NCBI GenBank assembly: GCA_003540955.1
Contig: DPMX01000372.1
Location: forward strand, 9,485-16,005
Direction of reading: 5' to 3'
From: Gammaproteobacteria bacterium
Lineage (GTDB): Bacteria > Pseudomonadota > Gammaproteobacteria > Ga0077536
Length of the DNA: 6,521 bases
Positions 6,268 through 6,521 of the stretch are shown piece by piece. Position numbers and translations under genes: made by a program. The notes beneath the pieces were generated by a model that did not search any database, was not told the origin of the DNA, and worked only from the letters and a program-made list of their open reading frames with translations. Positions within the stretch are counted from its first letter, which is position 1. The number at the start of each line of letters is the position of its first letter.

Positions 6268-6519
6268 TCACGAATTAAGTGTAGAGAGCGCAGCCGCATG
6301 CAATTTAGCATTAGCCGCGGCAACCACCGTGCCGCCCTCGCGGATTGGCAATCCGGTCCAGTCAGTAATCACGCCCCCAGCCATCTCGACGATGGGGACC
6401 AGTGCCGCCAAGTCGTAGAAACCGAGTCCCGCCTCCGCAACGACGTCGATATATCCCGCCGCCAACATGCAATACGCATAACTATCTACCCCGAAACCGG
6501 TCATCCGCGCCGAACCTGA
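6268..6519 (-). CDS. hisN: Histidinol-phosphatase, inositol monophosphatase family, C-terminal fragment
   Basis: The gene enters from the right edge on the minus strand and ends at TGA (6268-6270), leaving 83 visible residues. They match the C-terminal third of IMPase-superfamily histidinol-phosphatases: GVDSYAYCMLAAGYIDVVAE, then GLGFYDLAALVPIVEMAGGVITDW, then GLPI, and an AAANAKLHAAALS tail. The YDLAAL Asp is the metal-binding Asp of the second IMPase motif. HisN-type enzymes commonly have YD where inositol monophosphatases have WD, which favours HisN. The reaction is histidinol phosphate to histidinol plus phosphate, in histidine synthesis. The N-terminal metal motifs are outside the window, so an inositol or other sugar phosphatase remains possible. 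The internal ATG at 6504 is not the start: the frame stays open to the window edge and conserved sequence continues. Confidence 0.8.
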   Translation of the reverse strand, partial: SGSARMTGFGVDSYAYCMLAAGYIDVVAEAGLGFYDLAALVPIVEMAGGVITDWTGLPIREGGTVVAAANAKLHAAALSTLNS

Positions 6520-6521
6520 AA

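Overview
This is a 6.5-kb piece of a bacterial chromosome carrying five complete protein-coding genes and two genes cut by the window edges. Coding density is high and base composition is close to balanced by eye. The mix of genes fits a Gram-negative, aerobic proteobacterium: an extended-type ArsM-like methyltransferase, a TVP38/TMEM64-flavoprotein fusion, apt, an NRDE-family gene, proteobacterial-type egtB and hisN. A marine or environmental gammaproteobacterium is my best guess, from gene content only and with low confidence.

Layout. At 2-355 (+) is the 3' end of an ArsM-like arsenic methyltransferase. Only 23 bases later, at 379-2523 (+), comes a 714-residue fusion of a VTT/DedA-type membrane domain and a class I pyridine nucleotide-disulfide oxidoreductase. 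After a 178-base gap there are three more plus-strand genes: apt (2702-3217), an NRDE/TANGO2-family protein (3300-4073) and egtB (4107-5369, TTG start). The right-hand part is on the minus strand: an SDR-family protein (5366-6115), whose stop codon interlocks with that of egtB, and the 3' end of a hisN-type phosphatase (6268 to the window edge). A 29-base inverted repeat (6178-6206) lies between those two.

How the genes may work together. The first two genes look like one transcription unit and resemble the tail of an arsenic methylation or arsenosugar locus, with the fusion acting as a membrane-anchored redox partner; this is inference from adjacency and family knowledge. Apt is purine salvage. 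EgtB makes the central C-S bond of ergothioneine, but the hercynine-forming methyltransferase EgtD is not in view. HisN would supply histidinol for histidine, the ergothioneine precursor, but no other histidine gene is visible and the proximity may be chance.

The points most worth a second look are the membrane-flavoprotein fusion, which has an intact CxxxxC pair but Tyr in place of the usual active-site His, and the SDR protein, in which two of the four canonical catalytic residues are replaced. I see no mobile element, CRISPR array, tRNA or rRNA, and no evidence for a wholly new system. No gap between genes exceeds 300 bases.
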